Shown: positions 24,143 through 33,006, counted from the first letter of the stretch. The stretch: 64,000 nt of DNA from Miltoncostaea sp963823515 (GCA_963823515.1 CAWGMB010000002.1:372001-436000), one strand, 5' to 3'. The notes: generated by a model not told the origin, from the sequence alone. Numbers and translations are program-made.

Positions 24143-25038
24143 CCGAGGAAGTCCACGAGAGAGGGCTGGATCACCCTGGCGCCGACGGCGAGGGCCGCGC
24201 GATAGACGGACTCGCGCATCGTCGCCTCGGTGATGGCCTGCGCCATGTCGACGTCCTCGATCTTGGAGAGCTGCTCGTTGGTCGCGATCTTCTGGGCCTG
24301 GAAGCGGCTGGCGGTGAGCTCGAGCCGGTTGATCTTGGCCGCCTGCTCGCCGCGCAGGCCGCTGATGTTGTCCTGGTGGGCGTCGAACTGGCCGAGGGCC
24401 GCTCCGATGCCGGCGGAGTCGTTGGCGAGCAGGGCGGCCGAGAGGCCGTCCAGCACCGCGAAGATGTCGGGGGTCGCCCCGGGCGGGTCCTGGAGCCGGT
24501 CGGCGGTGATGTTCACGCTGATCACCGACCCCTGCGCCACCTCGCGGTTCATGAGGCTGGTGTTGATCGGCAGCGTGGCCGTGTCCGTGGTGGGGTCGAA
24601 GGGCTGACGGTCGCTCGCCGTGCCGCCGAAGACGAATCGCCCGCCGATGCTGCTGTTTCCGATCTCGACGAACTGGCTCTTGAGCGTCTCGACCTCGGCC
24701 GCGATCAGCGCCCGCGAGTCGGCGGACAGCGTGCCGTTGCCGCCCTGGACGGCGAGCTCGCGGGCGCGCTGGACGACCTCGAGGGCCTGCCCGAGCGCGC
24801 GGTCGGTGGTGTTCATCCACGTCAGCGAGTCGTCGATGTTGCGGCCCCAGGCCTCGTTGGCGCCCTGGTCGCGGCGCAGTCCGAGGGCCAGGGCGATGCC
24901 CACCGGGTCGTCGGAGGGGCTCATCACCCGCTTGCCGGTGGACAGCTGGCGCTGCACCTTCGAGAGGGAGCGGTAGTCGTTCTCGAGGTCCGCGAGGAAG
25001 TTCCGGGACATCTGCTCGGTGCTCATGCGAGAGATCAT
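24139..25038 (-). CDS. flgL: Flagellar hook-associated protein 3 (hook-filament junction)
   Basis: 299 residues. The N-terminus has the flagellin-like helix (SLSKVQRQLSTGKRVMSPSDDPVGIALALGLR) and ARELAVQGGNGTLSADSRALIAAEV. The C-terminus ends in a paired helix (EDVDMAQAITEATMRESVYRAALAVGARVIQPSLVDFLG). FlgL forms the second junction ring between hook and filament. The start overlaps the flgK stop by four bases. Confidence 0.94.
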   Translation of the reverse strand: MISRMSTEQMSRNFLADLENDYRSLSKVQRQLSTGKRVMSPSDDPVGIALALGLRRDQGANEAWGRNIDDSLTWMNTTDRALGQALEVVQRARELAVQGGNGTLSADSRALIAAEVETLKSQFVEIGNSSIGGRFVFGGTASDRQPFDPTTDTATLPINTSLMNREVAQGSVISVNITADRLQDPPGATPDIFAVLDGLSAALLANDSAGIGAALGQFDAHQDNISGLRGEQAAKINRLELTASRFQAQKIATNEQLSKIEDVDMAQAITEATMRESVYRAALAVGARVIQPSLVDFLG

Positions 25039-26444
25039 CGGCCGACCAGACCCATGCGGGAGATGATCGTGTCGAGCATCTCATCGACCGTCGTGACCAT
25101 CCGGGCGGCCGCGTTGTAGGACTTCTGGAAGCGGACCATGTCGGACATCTCCTCGTCGAGGTTGACCCCGCTCGTCGCGGCCCTGCGCGTCTCGGCGGCC
25201 TCGAGGACCCCGGTCTGGACCTGGGTGAGCCGGTTGGCCTGATCGGCGTCGACGCCCACCCGGGCGACCATCTGCTGGTAGAAGCCGTCGAGGGTCGTGG
25301 TCGAGGCGCCGATCAGCTGGACGACGAACTGCAGCTGCGCGAGCGCGACCGCGTTGTCGGAGCCGCCGGGCAGGTTGGCCGCCGTGTCGCTCGCGGCGAT
25401 CGCATCGACCGAGGCGAGGACCGGTGCCGAGACGGCCAGGGCCGCCGCGGTGGCGCCGGCGAAGAAGTTGTTGCCCGTGCTGCCGTCGGTGCCGAACCCG
25501 GCCGCGTGGCGGGTGTTGACCGAGCCGGCCACCGCGGCCGCCAGGGCGTCCAGCTGGGCCAGGTAGCCGGTCGGGCCCCCGAGGACCGTGTCGCGCATGT
25601 CCACCTGGCCGCGAAGGCTCCCACTGGTGATGGTCGTGGCGACGCCGTTGACCGTGGCCGCGCCGGCGGCGCTGATGGCGAGGGCGTTGACGGTGTCGGT
25701 GCCCGAGTTGACCAGCAGCTGGGAGCCGATGGCGATCGAGACCTTGCCGTTGGCCGACGGCGGGGTCACCGTCACGTCGGTGAACGCCGAGATCTGGTCG
25801 ATCAGCAGGTCGCGCATGTCGCGCAGGTCATTCGGCTCCTGGCCGACGGCGACGACCATCGCGATCTGCTTGTTGAGCTCGTTGACCTGGGCGCCCAGCT
25901 CGTTGACCCGACCGACGCCGATGTTCACCCGCGTGTCCGCCTCGCTCTGCGAGTCGGTGAGCTGCTTGTTGAGGTCGCGGAAGCCCTGCGCGAGCGACTC
26001 GCCGGCGGCCCGGACCGCCTCGCGCGAAGCGGCGGAGTCGGGGTTGACCGAGAGGGCCTGCCAACTGCCCCAGAACTGACTGAGGAGGTGGGTCAGGCCG
26101 GTCTCGCCGGGCTCGTCGATGATCGTGTCGATGGCCCCGAGCGAGTCGGCCTTGGCCTTGAACTGGCCGAGGTCGGAGGTGCCGCTGCGGTAGCTGAGGT
26201 CGGCGAACTGGTCGCGCAGGCGCGTGTACTGCGCCGCCACCACGCCCGTGCCCATCTGGCCCGGTCCGACGGGGTTGTTCAGGCCCGGACGGCTGAAGGG
26301 CGTCGCCGCCTCCATGTTCACGCGCTGGCGCGAGAAGCCGGGGGTCGTGGCGTTGGTGAGGTTGTGCGAGACCGTGTTGAGGGCCCGCTGCTGGGTGACG
26401 ACGCCGCTGAGCGCGACGTTCAGTCCGAAGAAGGTGGATGCCAT
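25035..26444 (-). CDS. flgK: Flagellar hook-associated protein 1
   Basis: 469 residues, normal to slightly short. The rod/hook N-terminal motif ALSGVVTQQRALNTVSHNLTNATTPGFSRQRV is clear, and the C-terminus has the family-specific ending NLDEEMSDMVRFQKSYNAAARMVTTVDEMLDTIISRMG. FlgK makes the first hook-filament junction ring. It is two bases downstream of flgN, its export chaperone. Confidence 0.96.
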   Translation of the reverse strand: MASTFFGLNVALSGVVTQQRALNTVSHNLTNATTPGFSRQRVNMEAATPFSRPGLNNPVGPGQMGTGVVAAQYTRLRDQFADLSYRSGTSDLGQFKAKADSLGAIDTIIDEPGETGLTHLLSQFWGSWQALSVNPDSAASREAVRAAGESLAQGFRDLNKQLTDSQSEADTRVNIGVGRVNELGAQVNELNKQIAMVVAVGQEPNDLRDMRDLLIDQISAFTDVTVTPPSANGKVSIAIGSQLLVNSGTDTVNALAISAAGAATVNGVATTITSGSLRGQVDMRDTVLGGPTGYLAQLDALAAAVAGSVNTRHAAGFGTDGSTGNNFFAGATAAALAVSAPVLASVDAIAASDTAANLPGGSDNAVALAQLQFVVQLIGASTTTLDGFYQQMVARVGVDADQANRLTQVQTGVLEAAETRRAATSGVNLDEEMSDMVRFQKSYNAAARMVTTVDEMLDTIISRMGLVGR

Positions 26445-26446
26445 GA

Positions 26447-26953
26447 TCAGGCCGCCGTGTTGAGGAGGACGGGGCCGGTCGCGGGCGCGTCGGCGCGCGA
26501 TCCGGCGGCCGTGTAGGCGCGATGCGAGGTACGCGGATCCGGTGAGGCGAGGCTGCGCACCGAGAGGTCGAGCAGGTCGAGCTCCTGGCGCACGAGCTGG
26601 CCGTTGACGGCGTTCGCGAGCTCCAGGTCGCGGACGAGGACCTCGATCCTCTCGATCCGCGGCGCGATGAGCGCCCGGTCGAACGGGTCGAGCGCCTCGC
26701 GCAGCGCCGACCAGCGGGTGGCGGCGACGCCGAGCTCGTCGGCGAGGGCCTCGGCAGCCGTGCCGCGGGCCCTCTCGGCGGCCGACAGGCGGCGCACCTC
26801 GGTCTCCATCTCGGTGGCGATCGCGTCGACCACGGCGTCGCGTCCGGCGACGATCTCGGGCCTCTGGCGCTGCACCAGATCGAGCAGCGCGGCCTGCGCG
26901 TCGATCACCTCGTCGAGGCGGTCGGCGAGCTCGGTGACGGTCGCCCGGGCCAT
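26447..26953 (-). CDS. flgN: Flagellar export chaperone FlgN
   Basis: 168 residues, almost entirely helical, with heptad-like spacing (ELADRLDEVIDAQAALLDLVQRQRP and IERIEVLVRDLELANAVNGQLVRQELDLL). The segment NAVNGQLVRQELDLLDLSVRSL matches the FlgN pattern. It escorts FlgK and FlgL to the export gate. The gene lies directly before flgK and overlaps the YvyF-like stop by one base. Assignment rests on position plus helical pattern, as the family is divergent. Confidence 0.8.
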   Translation of the reverse strand: MARATVTELADRLDEVIDAQAALLDLVQRQRPEIVAGRDAVVDAIATEMETEVRRLSAAERARGTAAEALADELGVAATRWSALREALDPFDRALIAPRIERIEVLVRDLELANAVNGQLVRQELDLLDLSVRSLASPDPRTSHRAYTAAGSRADAPATGPVLLNTAA

Positions 26954-27318
26954 CAGATCCGGCTCCTCATGCCGCGCCGGACCTGCTCAGCGGCGCGCTG
27001 CGCGGACTCGGCCTTCGAGGTCATCTCCTCGAGGAGCTTCTCCCGCAGCGCCTCGCGCGCCTGCTGGTCCTTGACCGACTCCGACTCGGCGCCGGCGAAC
27101 TGGAGGCGCCCCTCGCGGATGAACTCGGCGATGAGCCCCTCCGTGACGTCGGTCGCCTGCGAGGCCGCGGAGATCGACGCGCCCGAGGGGTTGTCCTGCA
27201 GCCACTCGCGGACGGTCTGGAACCGTTCCTCGCGCAGATCGATGCAGTCGGCGCAGAGCCCGCGCGGAAGGAACGGGAAGAGCTTGCCGCATCCCTTGCA
27301 GGACTGGACGGCGGTCAC
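26953..27318 (-). CDS. YvyF-like flagellar operon zinc-ribbon protein
   Basis: 121 residues. The N-terminus has a four-cysteine ribbon (CKGCGKLF ... CADCIDL). A middle winged-helix-like section follows (SGASISAASQATDVTEGLIAEFIREGRLQF), then a basic coiled C-terminus. This matches the YvyF/TIGR03826 family found just before flgM/flgN/flgK in Firmicutes, whose exact role is unsettled. Four-base overlap with flgJ-like and one-base overlap with flgN fix it in the operon. Confidence 0.8.
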   Translation of the reverse strand: MTAVQSCKGCGKLFPFLPRGLCADCIDLREERFQTVREWLQDNPSGASISAASQATDVTEGLIAEFIREGRLQFAGAESESVKDQQAREALREKLLEEMTSKAESAQRAAEQVRRGMRSRI

Positions 27319-27626
27319 GAGTCACCTCCGAAGACGGGGGGAGCGCCGCCGCCGAGCTGGCGCTCCAGGACGTCGGCGAGGCCGATGCCGCCCGAGCGGG
27401 CGAGCTGGTCGCCGAGCTTCTGGGTCATCAGGCCCGAGTACACGGGGTTGGCCTGGGCGACCTGCGTGCCCTTCATCATCTCCTCCACGAGCATGCTCAT
27501 GAAGATCCCCTCGAAGCCCTCGGCGGCCTCGCGGATGGCGGGGTCGGTCGTGGACGGCGTGGTCGCCGGCGTCGCGCCGGTCGTCGCGCCCACGGCGCCC
27601 GCGTTGGGGGGGACGGGGACGATCAT
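27315..27626 (-). CDS. FlgJ-type rod-binding protein (rod cap domain only)
   Basis: 103 residues. The segment REAAEGFEGIFMSMLVEEMMKGTQ and the following YSGLMTQKLGDQLARSGGIGLADVLERQL correspond to the N-terminal rod-binding domain of FlgJ. The C-terminal peptidoglycan hydrolase found in proteobacterial FlgJ is absent, as is normal for many Gram-positive bacteria. It would cap the growing rod. Start and stop overlap both neighbours by four bases. Confidence 0.85.
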   Translation of the reverse strand: MIVPVPPNAGAVGATTGATPATTPSTTDPAIREAAEGFEGIFMSMLVEEMMKGTQVAQANPVYSGLMTQKLGDQLARSGGIGLADVLERQLGGGAPPVFGGDS

Positions 27627-28378
27627 CGGCGCAGCGAGTTGGCCATGCCCATCATCTCGTCGCTCGCGTTCACCACCTTGCTGGAGGCCTCGAACGCGCG
27701 CTGGGTGATGATGAGGGAGATCATCTCGGTGCCGACGTTCACGTTGGACGACTCCAGGAAGCCCTGGGAGAGGAGTCCGCGGCCCGCGGCGCCCGGTGTG
27801 CCGACCGAGGCGGCCCCCGAGTTGGCGGAGGCGAGGAACAGGTTGTCGCCCGCCGCCTGGAGGCCGGACGGGTTGGTGAACGACGCGACGCTGATGGTGC
27901 CCAGCGTCGCGATGGCGCCGTTGACGGTCGCGGTCACCCTGCCGCCGGCGCCGATGCTCACGTCGCTCGCACCGGCCGGGACCGTCACGCGCGGCTGCAG
28001 GAGCTCGCCGGTGGGCAGGCCGATGCGGCCGTTGGCGTCGATCTGGAGGTTGCCGGCGCGGGTGTAGGCGAGCGTGCCGTCGGCGCGCGTCACCTGGAAG
28101 AAGCCCTCGCCCTGGATCGCGACGTCCATGCCGCGACCGGTGTTCTGGATCCCGCCCTGCTCGTGCTCCTTGGCGACCTGCCCCGGCGCGGCGCCGAGGC
28201 CGACCTGGCCGTCCTTGCCGGAGGGCAGGCGGAAGGGCTGGTACTCGAGGTCGACCAGGTCCATCCGGTCGCGCTTGTAGCCCGTGGTGGTCGCGTTCGC
28301 CAGGTTGTTGGCGACCACGTCCATGCTGGTCTGCTGGGCCATCATGCCCGTCGCAGCCGAGTACAGAGCATCCATCAT
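27623..28378 (-). CDS. flgG: Flagellar distal rod protein FlgG
   Basis: 251 residues if translation begins at the first of two adjacent ATGs (28378); the second, at 28375, is equally possible, and a GGAGG lies 12-15 bases upstream. Motifs are LYSAATGMMAQQTSMDVVANNLANATTTGYKR at the N-terminus, GMDVAIQGEGFFQV and YTRAGNLQIDANG in the middle, and GFLESSNVNVGTEMISLIITQRAFEASSKVV at the C-terminus. These are the classical FlgG features. It assembles the distal rod. The 170 bases up to the previous gene hold no recognised gene. Confidence 0.93.
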   Translation of the reverse strand: MMDALYSAATGMMAQQTSMDVVANNLANATTTGYKRDRMDLVDLEYQPFRLPSGKDGQVGLGAAPGQVAKEHEQGGIQNTGRGMDVAIQGEGFFQVTRADGTLAYTRAGNLQIDANGRIGLPTGELLQPRVTVPAGASDVSIGAGGRVTATVNGAIATLGTISVASFTNPSGLQAAGDNLFLASANSGAASVGTPGAAGRGLLSQGFLESSNVNVGTEMISLIITQRAFEASSKVVNASDEMMGMANSLRR

Positions 28379-28545
28379 CTGCCGATCAGCCTCCGTGTCG
28401 TCATGCATGACGGCGGGGCCGGGGCGAAGAGGTCAGGCGAGCGGGGTGGTGCGGGGGCGGGAGCCGTCGATCCGTCGGGCTCCCAGAGCTTCCGCCACGT
28501 CGGGGCGGTCCGGCTCAGGTCATCTGCTCGCGTGGGGGCTCTCCG

Positions 28546-29277
28546 CTATCCGGTTCCGCCCACCTTCGTCAGCGAGGCCTGGAGGGCCTCGTCGTGCGCC
28601 TGCACCGACTTCTGGTTCGCCTCGAACGACCTCATCACGCGGATGAGATCGACCATCTCGGAGACCACGTTGACCGTGCTCCCCTCGAGGTGGTTCTGGC
28701 GGACGCGGGCGGTCGGAGCGCCCGTGGCCGTGCCCGTGAGCAGGCCCTCGCCCTCCTGGGTGATCGTGGTGGGGTCGAGCGCGGTCAGCAGGAGCTTGCC
28801 GCGGACGGCCGGCCCCTGCGTGATGGTGCCGTCGGAGCCGATCCGCACCTCTCCGGCGGAGAGGGTGATCTTCCCGTTGGCACCGAGGACCGGGTAGCCC
28901 TCCTTGGTGACGAGCGTGCCCGTGGAATCCATCCCGAACGAGCCGTCCCGTGTGTAGCGACGCCCGTTCGGGGCGTCGATGGTGAAGTGGCCCGTGCCGA
29001 CGAGCGCCATGTCGAGCTTGTTCCCCGTGAAGCGCAGGGGGCCCTGTGAGTCGATCATCGTGATGCCCTTCACCTGGGCGCCCATCTCGAGCTCCCCGAC
29101 CTGCGGCCGGAAGGGCATCCCCATGTTGTGCAGCAGCATGCTCCCGAAGGGAGACGCCGTGCTCTCGGAGCGCTTGAAGCCGGTCGTCGTCGCGTTCGCG
29201 AGGTTGTTCGCGATCACGTCCTGGCGCGCGCTCTCGGCGAGCAACCCGGTTGCGGCGATGTAGATGCCTCTGATCAA
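28546..29277 (-). CDS. Flagellar rod protein, FlgF/FlgG family
   Basis: 243 residues from a TTG at 29277; no ATG or GTG fits, and GGAAGGG lies seven bases upstream. The product begins IRGIYIAATGLLAESARQDVIANNLANATTTGFKR. It has LDMALVGTGHFTID and YTRDGSFGMDSTG in the centre and ends in the rod-family helix (NVVSEMVDLIRVMRSFEANQKSVQAHDEALQ). It is likely the proximal rod protein FlgF. First gene of the rod/hook-junction operon, with a FliA-type promoter upstream. The long open frame extending to 30.8 kb is antisense to fliK and not coding. Confidence 0.87.
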   Translation of the reverse strand: MIRGIYIAATGLLAESARQDVIANNLANATTTGFKRSESTASPFGSMLLHNMGMPFRPQVGELEMGAQVKGITMIDSQGPLRFTGNKLDMALVGTGHFTIDAPNGRRYTRDGSFGMDSTGTLVTKEGYPVLGANGKITLSAGEVRIGSDGTITQGPAVRGKLLLTALDPTTITQEGEGLLTGTATGAPTARVRQNHLEGSTVNVVSEMVDLIRVMRSFEANQKSVQAHDEALQASLTKVGGTG

Positions 29278-29315
29278 CGCCCGGCCCTTCCGGTGGATAC
29301 ACGTTCTCGGGCCCT

Positions 29316-29343
29316 CTATCGGCACCGTCGCGACGACACTTGA
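29316..29343 (-). promoter_or_regulatory. Sigma-28-type promoter of the rod/junction operon
   Basis: The minus strand reads TCAA, 16 bases, GCCGATAG. The spacing is one longer than in the other copies, but the -10 box is only one base from consensus. The 32-base leader retains the Shine-Dalgarno. Confidence 0.6.
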
Positions 29344-29388
29344 TCCCCGGGCTTCAGGCCTGACCCGGAGAGGACGACAGATGACGGG

Positions 29389-31026
29389 ATGACCTCCATC
29401 GTCCCCGCGCCCGCGAGCCCGGCGCTCTCGACGGTCTCCCCGACCGCGCCGGCCGGCCCCGCGATCGCGGTCTCCGGCCAGGCGCTCGCGGTCACCCCGG
29501 GGCAGGTGCTCGCCGCGCGCGTGGTGGCCATCCAGGCGGGGATGGTCGAGCTGGCCCTCGCGGGCGGCCTCGTCACCGCGGCCAGCGACCTGCCCATGGA
29601 GCCCGGCCAGACCCTGCGCCTGATCGTCGACGAGGCGGCGGCCGACCGCGTCACCCTCCGCGTCGCACCTCCGGGAGCGGCGGCCACCGGCGCCGGTGGC
29701 GCCGCGGCGGCGCTCGCCGACAAGGGCGTGCCGGCCTCCGCCGCCACCGCGCTGCTCGCCGCGCTCTCCGATGAGGGCGCCGCGCTGCCGACCGGCGCCG
29801 GAGCCACCGCGCTCGCCTCCCGCGCCGCCACCGCCGGCGTCACCACGCCCTCCCAGGCCGCCGCCTTCGTGCGGCTGCTGTCGGCCGGACTGCCGACCAC
29901 GCCCGCCACGGTGGCGGGCCTGGCACAGCTGATCGACGGGGCCCCGCTCGGGCGCGCCCTGACGACCCTGCTCGACGCGGCCGCCTCGCGCGCAGCGTCC
30001 GGCGGCGGCGCCACGGCCGGGATGACGACCCCCGCCCCCGGCACGACGCCGGCCTCCGGTACGACGCCCGCGCCGGCGACGGCGTCCGTCCCCGCACCGG
30101 CGAGCGCGCCTGCGGCACCGGGCGCACCCGCAACCCCCGCGCCCGGCGCGACCCAGGCACCCCCGGCCCCCCTCCTCGCCGGCGACGCGGCCGCCGCGAC
30201 GGCGGCGGGATCCTCGGCGGGTCGCGCGACGGCGGGCGGCGCGCCGCCCTCGTCCGCCCCCCCACTCGCGGCCGGCGCGCCGGCCGCCCCCGGCGCGCCG
30301 CCCGCCCCCGGCGCGCCGCCGCTCGGCGACCTGGTCGACACGCTCACGCGCCTCGCGCGCGCCGTCGAGTCGAACGCGGTCGACGGCCGCGCGGCCGCGC
30401 TGCGCCACGCGCTGGCCGACCTCGGCGTCGGCCTCGAGGCGCGGCTCGCGTCCGGGTCGGCGCCCGATCACGCGCCGCTGCGCTCCCTCCTGCTGGCGCT
30501 GGCCGAGCACCCCGGCACCGACCCCTCGCTCGGGCGGGCCGCATCGGGGCTTTCGGACGCCCTCGGCGCCCAGAGCCTCGTCGGCCCGGCCCTGACCGCC
30601 GCCGCCCAGTCGGCGGGCAACGCGGCGGGCGGAAACCAGAACGGCGACCCGTCGGCGCAGAACGGCGCCTACCTCCAGATCCCACTGCCGGGCGGGGGGA
30701 CGGCCGAGGTGCGCGTATCGCCCGATGCGGGACGTGAGGACCCCGAGGGCGGCGAGCGCCCGCGGCGCCTCGCCTTCCTGCTCCACCTGTCGGCGCTCGG
30801 GCCGGTGATGATCGATGCGAGCGCGGGCGCGGCGGGGATCGACGCCACCATCCGCGTCGGATCGGAGGACGCGCGCGCCTTCCTCGACGCCCAGGCGCCC
30901 GCGCTCGCCGGCGCCCTGCGGCGCTCGGCGCCGGCCGCCTCGGTGCGCGTCGAGCGCCTCACGGCCCCGGCGCCCGAGCGCCTGCTCGCCCCTCCCCCCT
31001 CCTCCGGCCTGGACATCGTCGCGTGA
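29389..31026 (+). CDS. fliK: Flagellar hook-length control protein FliK-like
   Basis: 545 residues. Residues 1-100 form a small folded N-terminus (VLAARVVAIQAGMVELALAGGLV). The centre (about 200-330) is an extreme Ala/Pro/Gly/Thr low-complexity region, as expected for a molecular ruler. The C-terminal 130 residues (LQIPLPGGGTAEVRVSP, LAFLLHLSALGPVMIDAS, ARAFLDAQAPALAGALRR) match the FliK substrate-switch domain. It measures the hook and signals FlhB to switch export specificity. It diverges from the rod operon and overlaps the FlhB-like gene by four bases. Confidence 0.85.
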   Translation: MTSIVPAPASPALSTVSPTAPAGPAIAVSGQALAVTPGQVLAARVVAIQAGMVELALAGGLVTAASDLPMEPGQTLRLIVDEAAADRVTLRVAPPGAAATGAGGAAAALADKGVPASAATALLAALSDEGAALPTGAGATALASRAATAGVTTPSQAAAFVRLLSAGLPTTPATVAGLAQLIDGAPLGRALTTLLDAAASRAASGGGATAGMTTPAPGTTPASGTTPAPATASVPAPASAPAAPGAPATPAPGATQAPPAPLLAGDAAAATAAGSSAGRATAGGAPPSSAPPLAAGAPAAPGAPPAPGAPPLGDLVDTLTRLARAVESNAVDGRAAALRHALADLGVGLEARLASGSAPDHAPLRSLLLALAEHPGTDPSLGRAASGLSDALGAQSLVGPALTAAAQSAGNAAGGNQNGDPSAQNGAYLQIPLPGGGTAEVRVSPDAGREDPEGGERPRRLAFLLHLSALGPVMIDASAGAAGIDATIRVGSEDARAFLDAQAPALAGALRRSAPAASVRVERLTAPAPERLLAPPPSSGLDIVA

Positions 31027-31328
31027 GTCCCGGGCCTGGGCCGCGACAGCGCGCCGTCGCCCTGCGCTACCGCACCGGCGAGGACCCCGCCCCGCGCATC
31101 GTCGCGTCAGGCAGCGGCTCGGTGGCGGAGCGGATCCTGGCCCTCGCCGATGAGCACGACCTGCCGCTGCGGCAGGACCCCGACCTGGTGGAGGCCCTCG
31201 CCGTGCTGGACCTCGGCGCGATGATCCCGCCGGAGCTCTACGAGGTGATCGCCGAGGTGCTCGCCTGGGCCTACCGCGCCAACTCGTCCTTCTCGTCCAC
31301 CACCCGGGGGCTCGCCGTCCCGGGCTGA
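31023..31328 (+). CDS. Stand-alone FlhB C-terminal domain protein
   Basis: 101 residues from a GTG that overlaps the fliK stop by four bases. The text VALRYRTGEDPAPRIVASGSGSVAERILALADEHDLPLRQDPDLVEALAVLDLGAMIPPELYEVIAEVLAWAY matches the cytoplasmic C-terminal domain of FlhB/YlqH, without the membrane domain. The NPTH self-cleavage motif is absent. These stand-alone copies accompany fliK in many Gram-positive bacteria and probably take part in the export-specificity switch. Confidence 0.88.
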   Translation: MSPGPGPRQRAVALRYRTGEDPAPRIVASGSGSVAERILALADEHDLPLRQDPDLVEALAVLDLGAMIPPELYEVIAEVLAWAYRANSSFSSTTRGLAVPG

Positions 31329-31364
31329 GGGACTCGCGACCGGGTGCCGCGCTACGGTTCGAAG

Positions 31365-32381
31365 ATGGCGACCGAGGTCACATTGAGCGATCTGGGTCGC
31401 GACCCGGGAGAGGTGGCGGCAGGCCTGGCCGCCTGGCAGCGCGGCGATCCCGATGAGGCCGCGCTGCAGACGCTGGCCCTCTCGGCGGGCGAGATGAACC
31501 GCTCGGCGTACACGCTCTGGGCGTGGCAGGGACGGACGGCCCAGGGTGAGCCGGCCTGGGTCCTGCCGGTCACCGCCGCCCAGGCCGCGACCTTCGCCCC
31601 GCGCGGCCCGGCCGCAGCCCTGGCCAGGAGCGTCGTGGCCCTGCTGGGAAAGCACGTGCTGGCCGATCCCGATCGGCTCAGGCTCGAGGACTGGAGGGGG
31701 TATGCGTGCCTCGTGGCCCCGGGGATCGGCGATGCCGAGCTCGCCTCGCTGGTGATCGAGGAGGCGAACGCGGCGCCCGGCAGGGCCCGCATCGCGTCGC
31801 TCCCCCCACAGCACACGATCGGCGGCGCGCCGATCACGCTCGCCTCCGATCCGCTCGCGCGCGGAGCGGGGCTCGTCGCGCTCTCGAGGGAGGTGGTGCT
31901 CCACCCCGTGCTGGTGCTGCTCGCGCTGGCGCGCCACGGCTTCGACCCGGGCGCGATCCCCGACGACCCCTCCGACCTCGCCGAGTCGCTCCGCGACCTG
32001 GGCTACGCGGCCGAGACACCCCTCGCCGAGCAGCCCGCCGGCCCGAGCTTCGCCATCGACGACGACGCGTGCCCGCGGCGGCGCCACGCGCGTCGCGTCC
32101 TGCGACGGCTGTTGCAGAAGGGCAAGATCGGCGGGCACCACACCGAGATCGGCCACTTCACCCGTGGCCTGCCCGACCACGACAAGAGCGACGCCAAGGA
32201 GGTCGTCGAGGCGCTGCTGCGCGCGGGCCTCCTGGTCGAGAAGCCGAGCGTCGGGCAGCGTCACATCTCCCTCAACCGGGAGTCGCTGCCGGAGATCCAC
32301 GCGCTCATCGAGCGCGGCGACACGGCCGATCCGCAGCTCGCCGGGGCCTGGACCGCCCCGGCGCCGGCCGACACCCCCTAG
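31365..32381 (+). CDS. Conserved hypothetical protein with C-terminal winged-helix-like region
   Basis: 338 residues from the ATG at 31365; a GTG at 31344 is an alternative, and neither has a strong Shine-Dalgarno. The central part is Ala/Leu-rich without membrane helices. Residues about 240-325 (RRVLRRLLQKGKIGGHHTEIGHFTRG, EVVEALLRAGLLVEKPSVGQRHISLN) look like a winged helix of the kind seen in replication or regulator proteins. It follows the flagellar fliK unit but no flagellar link can be shown. It overlaps a convergent gene by four bases. Function unknown. Confidence 0.7.
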   Translation: MATEVTLSDLGRDPGEVAAGLAAWQRGDPDEAALQTLALSAGEMNRSAYTLWAWQGRTAQGEPAWVLPVTAAQAATFAPRGPAAALARSVVALLGKHVLADPDRLRLEDWRGYACLVAPGIGDAELASLVIEEANAAPGRARIASLPPQHTIGGAPITLASDPLARGAGLVALSREVVLHPVLVLLALARHGFDPGAIPDDPSDLAESLRDLGYAAETPLAEQPAGPSFAIDDDACPRRRHARRVLRRLLQKGKIGGHHTEIGHFTRGLPDHDKSDAKEVVEALLRAGLLVEKPSVGQRHISLNRESLPEIHALIERGDTADPQLAGAWTAPAPADTP

Positions 32382-32692
32382 GGCCCCTCCCCCGAGGTGG
32401 TGTTCGGCGTCGCCCGGGACGGGGCGGTGGCGGACGTGGCCGCGGGGGCCGTCTCGGTGACCGTCACCGTCACCGGCGCCGGGGCCGGTCCCGGGACGGT
32501 GAGCGTGACCACCGGCACGCTGCGGCTCTCGGTGATCAGGCCCGCGGGGGCCGAGTCGCCGCGGGAGGCATAGCCCACGACGATGCCGGCGAGCACGGCC
32601 ACGCCGGCGAGCACCATCGCGAGCGTCAGGCGGATCTTGCGCGCCGGAGGGCGGCGGGGTGGCCGCGGGCGGGGGGACTGCTCGGTGCTCAC
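32378..32692 (-). CDS. Small single-pass membrane protein
   Basis: 104 residues from the GTG at 32692, which overlaps the upstream stop by four bases. A basic Pro/Arg-rich N-terminus (1-20) precedes one membrane helix (about 22-43, IRLTLAMVLAGVAVLAGIVVGY). A short Thr/Val/Pro-rich outside region (VTLTVPGPAPAPVTVTVTETAP) follows. The product has the appearance of a wall-proximal anchored peptide. Last gene of the eno-divIC-DUF501 unit. Function unknown. Confidence 0.7.
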   Translation of the reverse strand: MSTEQSPRPRPPRRPPARKIRLTLAMVLAGVAVLAGIVVGYASRGDSAPAGLITESRSVPVVTLTVPGPAPAPVTVTVTETAPAATSATAPSRATPNTTSGEGP

Positions 32693-33006
32693 CGGCGCGC
32701 GTCCGATGCCCCGCGGGCGTAGGTCGCGAAGGCGGCGTCGAGGGTCACCGAGGGATCCCAGGCGTCGGGCACCCTGGGCGCCGTGCGGGACGCGAGGTCG
32801 AGGTACCACGACGACGCGCCCTCGTAGACGCGCGCCAGCTGGATCAGGGTGAACGTCACGCCCACCCGGCGGCGCAGCTCATCATGGACCGCCGAGATGA
32901 TGCGTCGCCGCCCGGCGGTCACGGCGGCCGGGGCCGGCTGGGAGATCCGCTCGAGCCCCTCGTCCCAGGAGAAGCGCGCCGTCGCCAGCGCGGGGTCGTC
33001 GCTCAT
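32689..33006 (-). CDS. Conserved hypothetical protein
   Basis: 105 residues from the ATG at 33006, overlapping the DUF501 stop by four bases. It contains RRRIISAVHDELRRRVGVTFTLIQLARVYEGASSWYLDLA, a helical segment, followed by DPSVTLDAAFATYARGA. There is no signal peptide or membrane helix. Coupling on both sides to DUF501 and a membrane protein suggests a role related to cell envelope or division, but nothing in the sequence proves it. Confidence 0.7.
   Translation of the reverse strand: MSDDPALATARFSWDEGLERISQPAPAAVTAGRRRIISAVHDELRRRVGVTFTLIQLARVYEGASSWYLDLASRTAPRVPDAWDPSVTLDAAFATYARGASDARR

Noticed and set aside
29300..30786. Extended open frame upstream of the FlgF-like gene
   Set aside because: It is antisense to fliK and very GC-rich; the rod protein begins with the conserved IRGIYIAATG after a TTG with Shine-Dalgarno.
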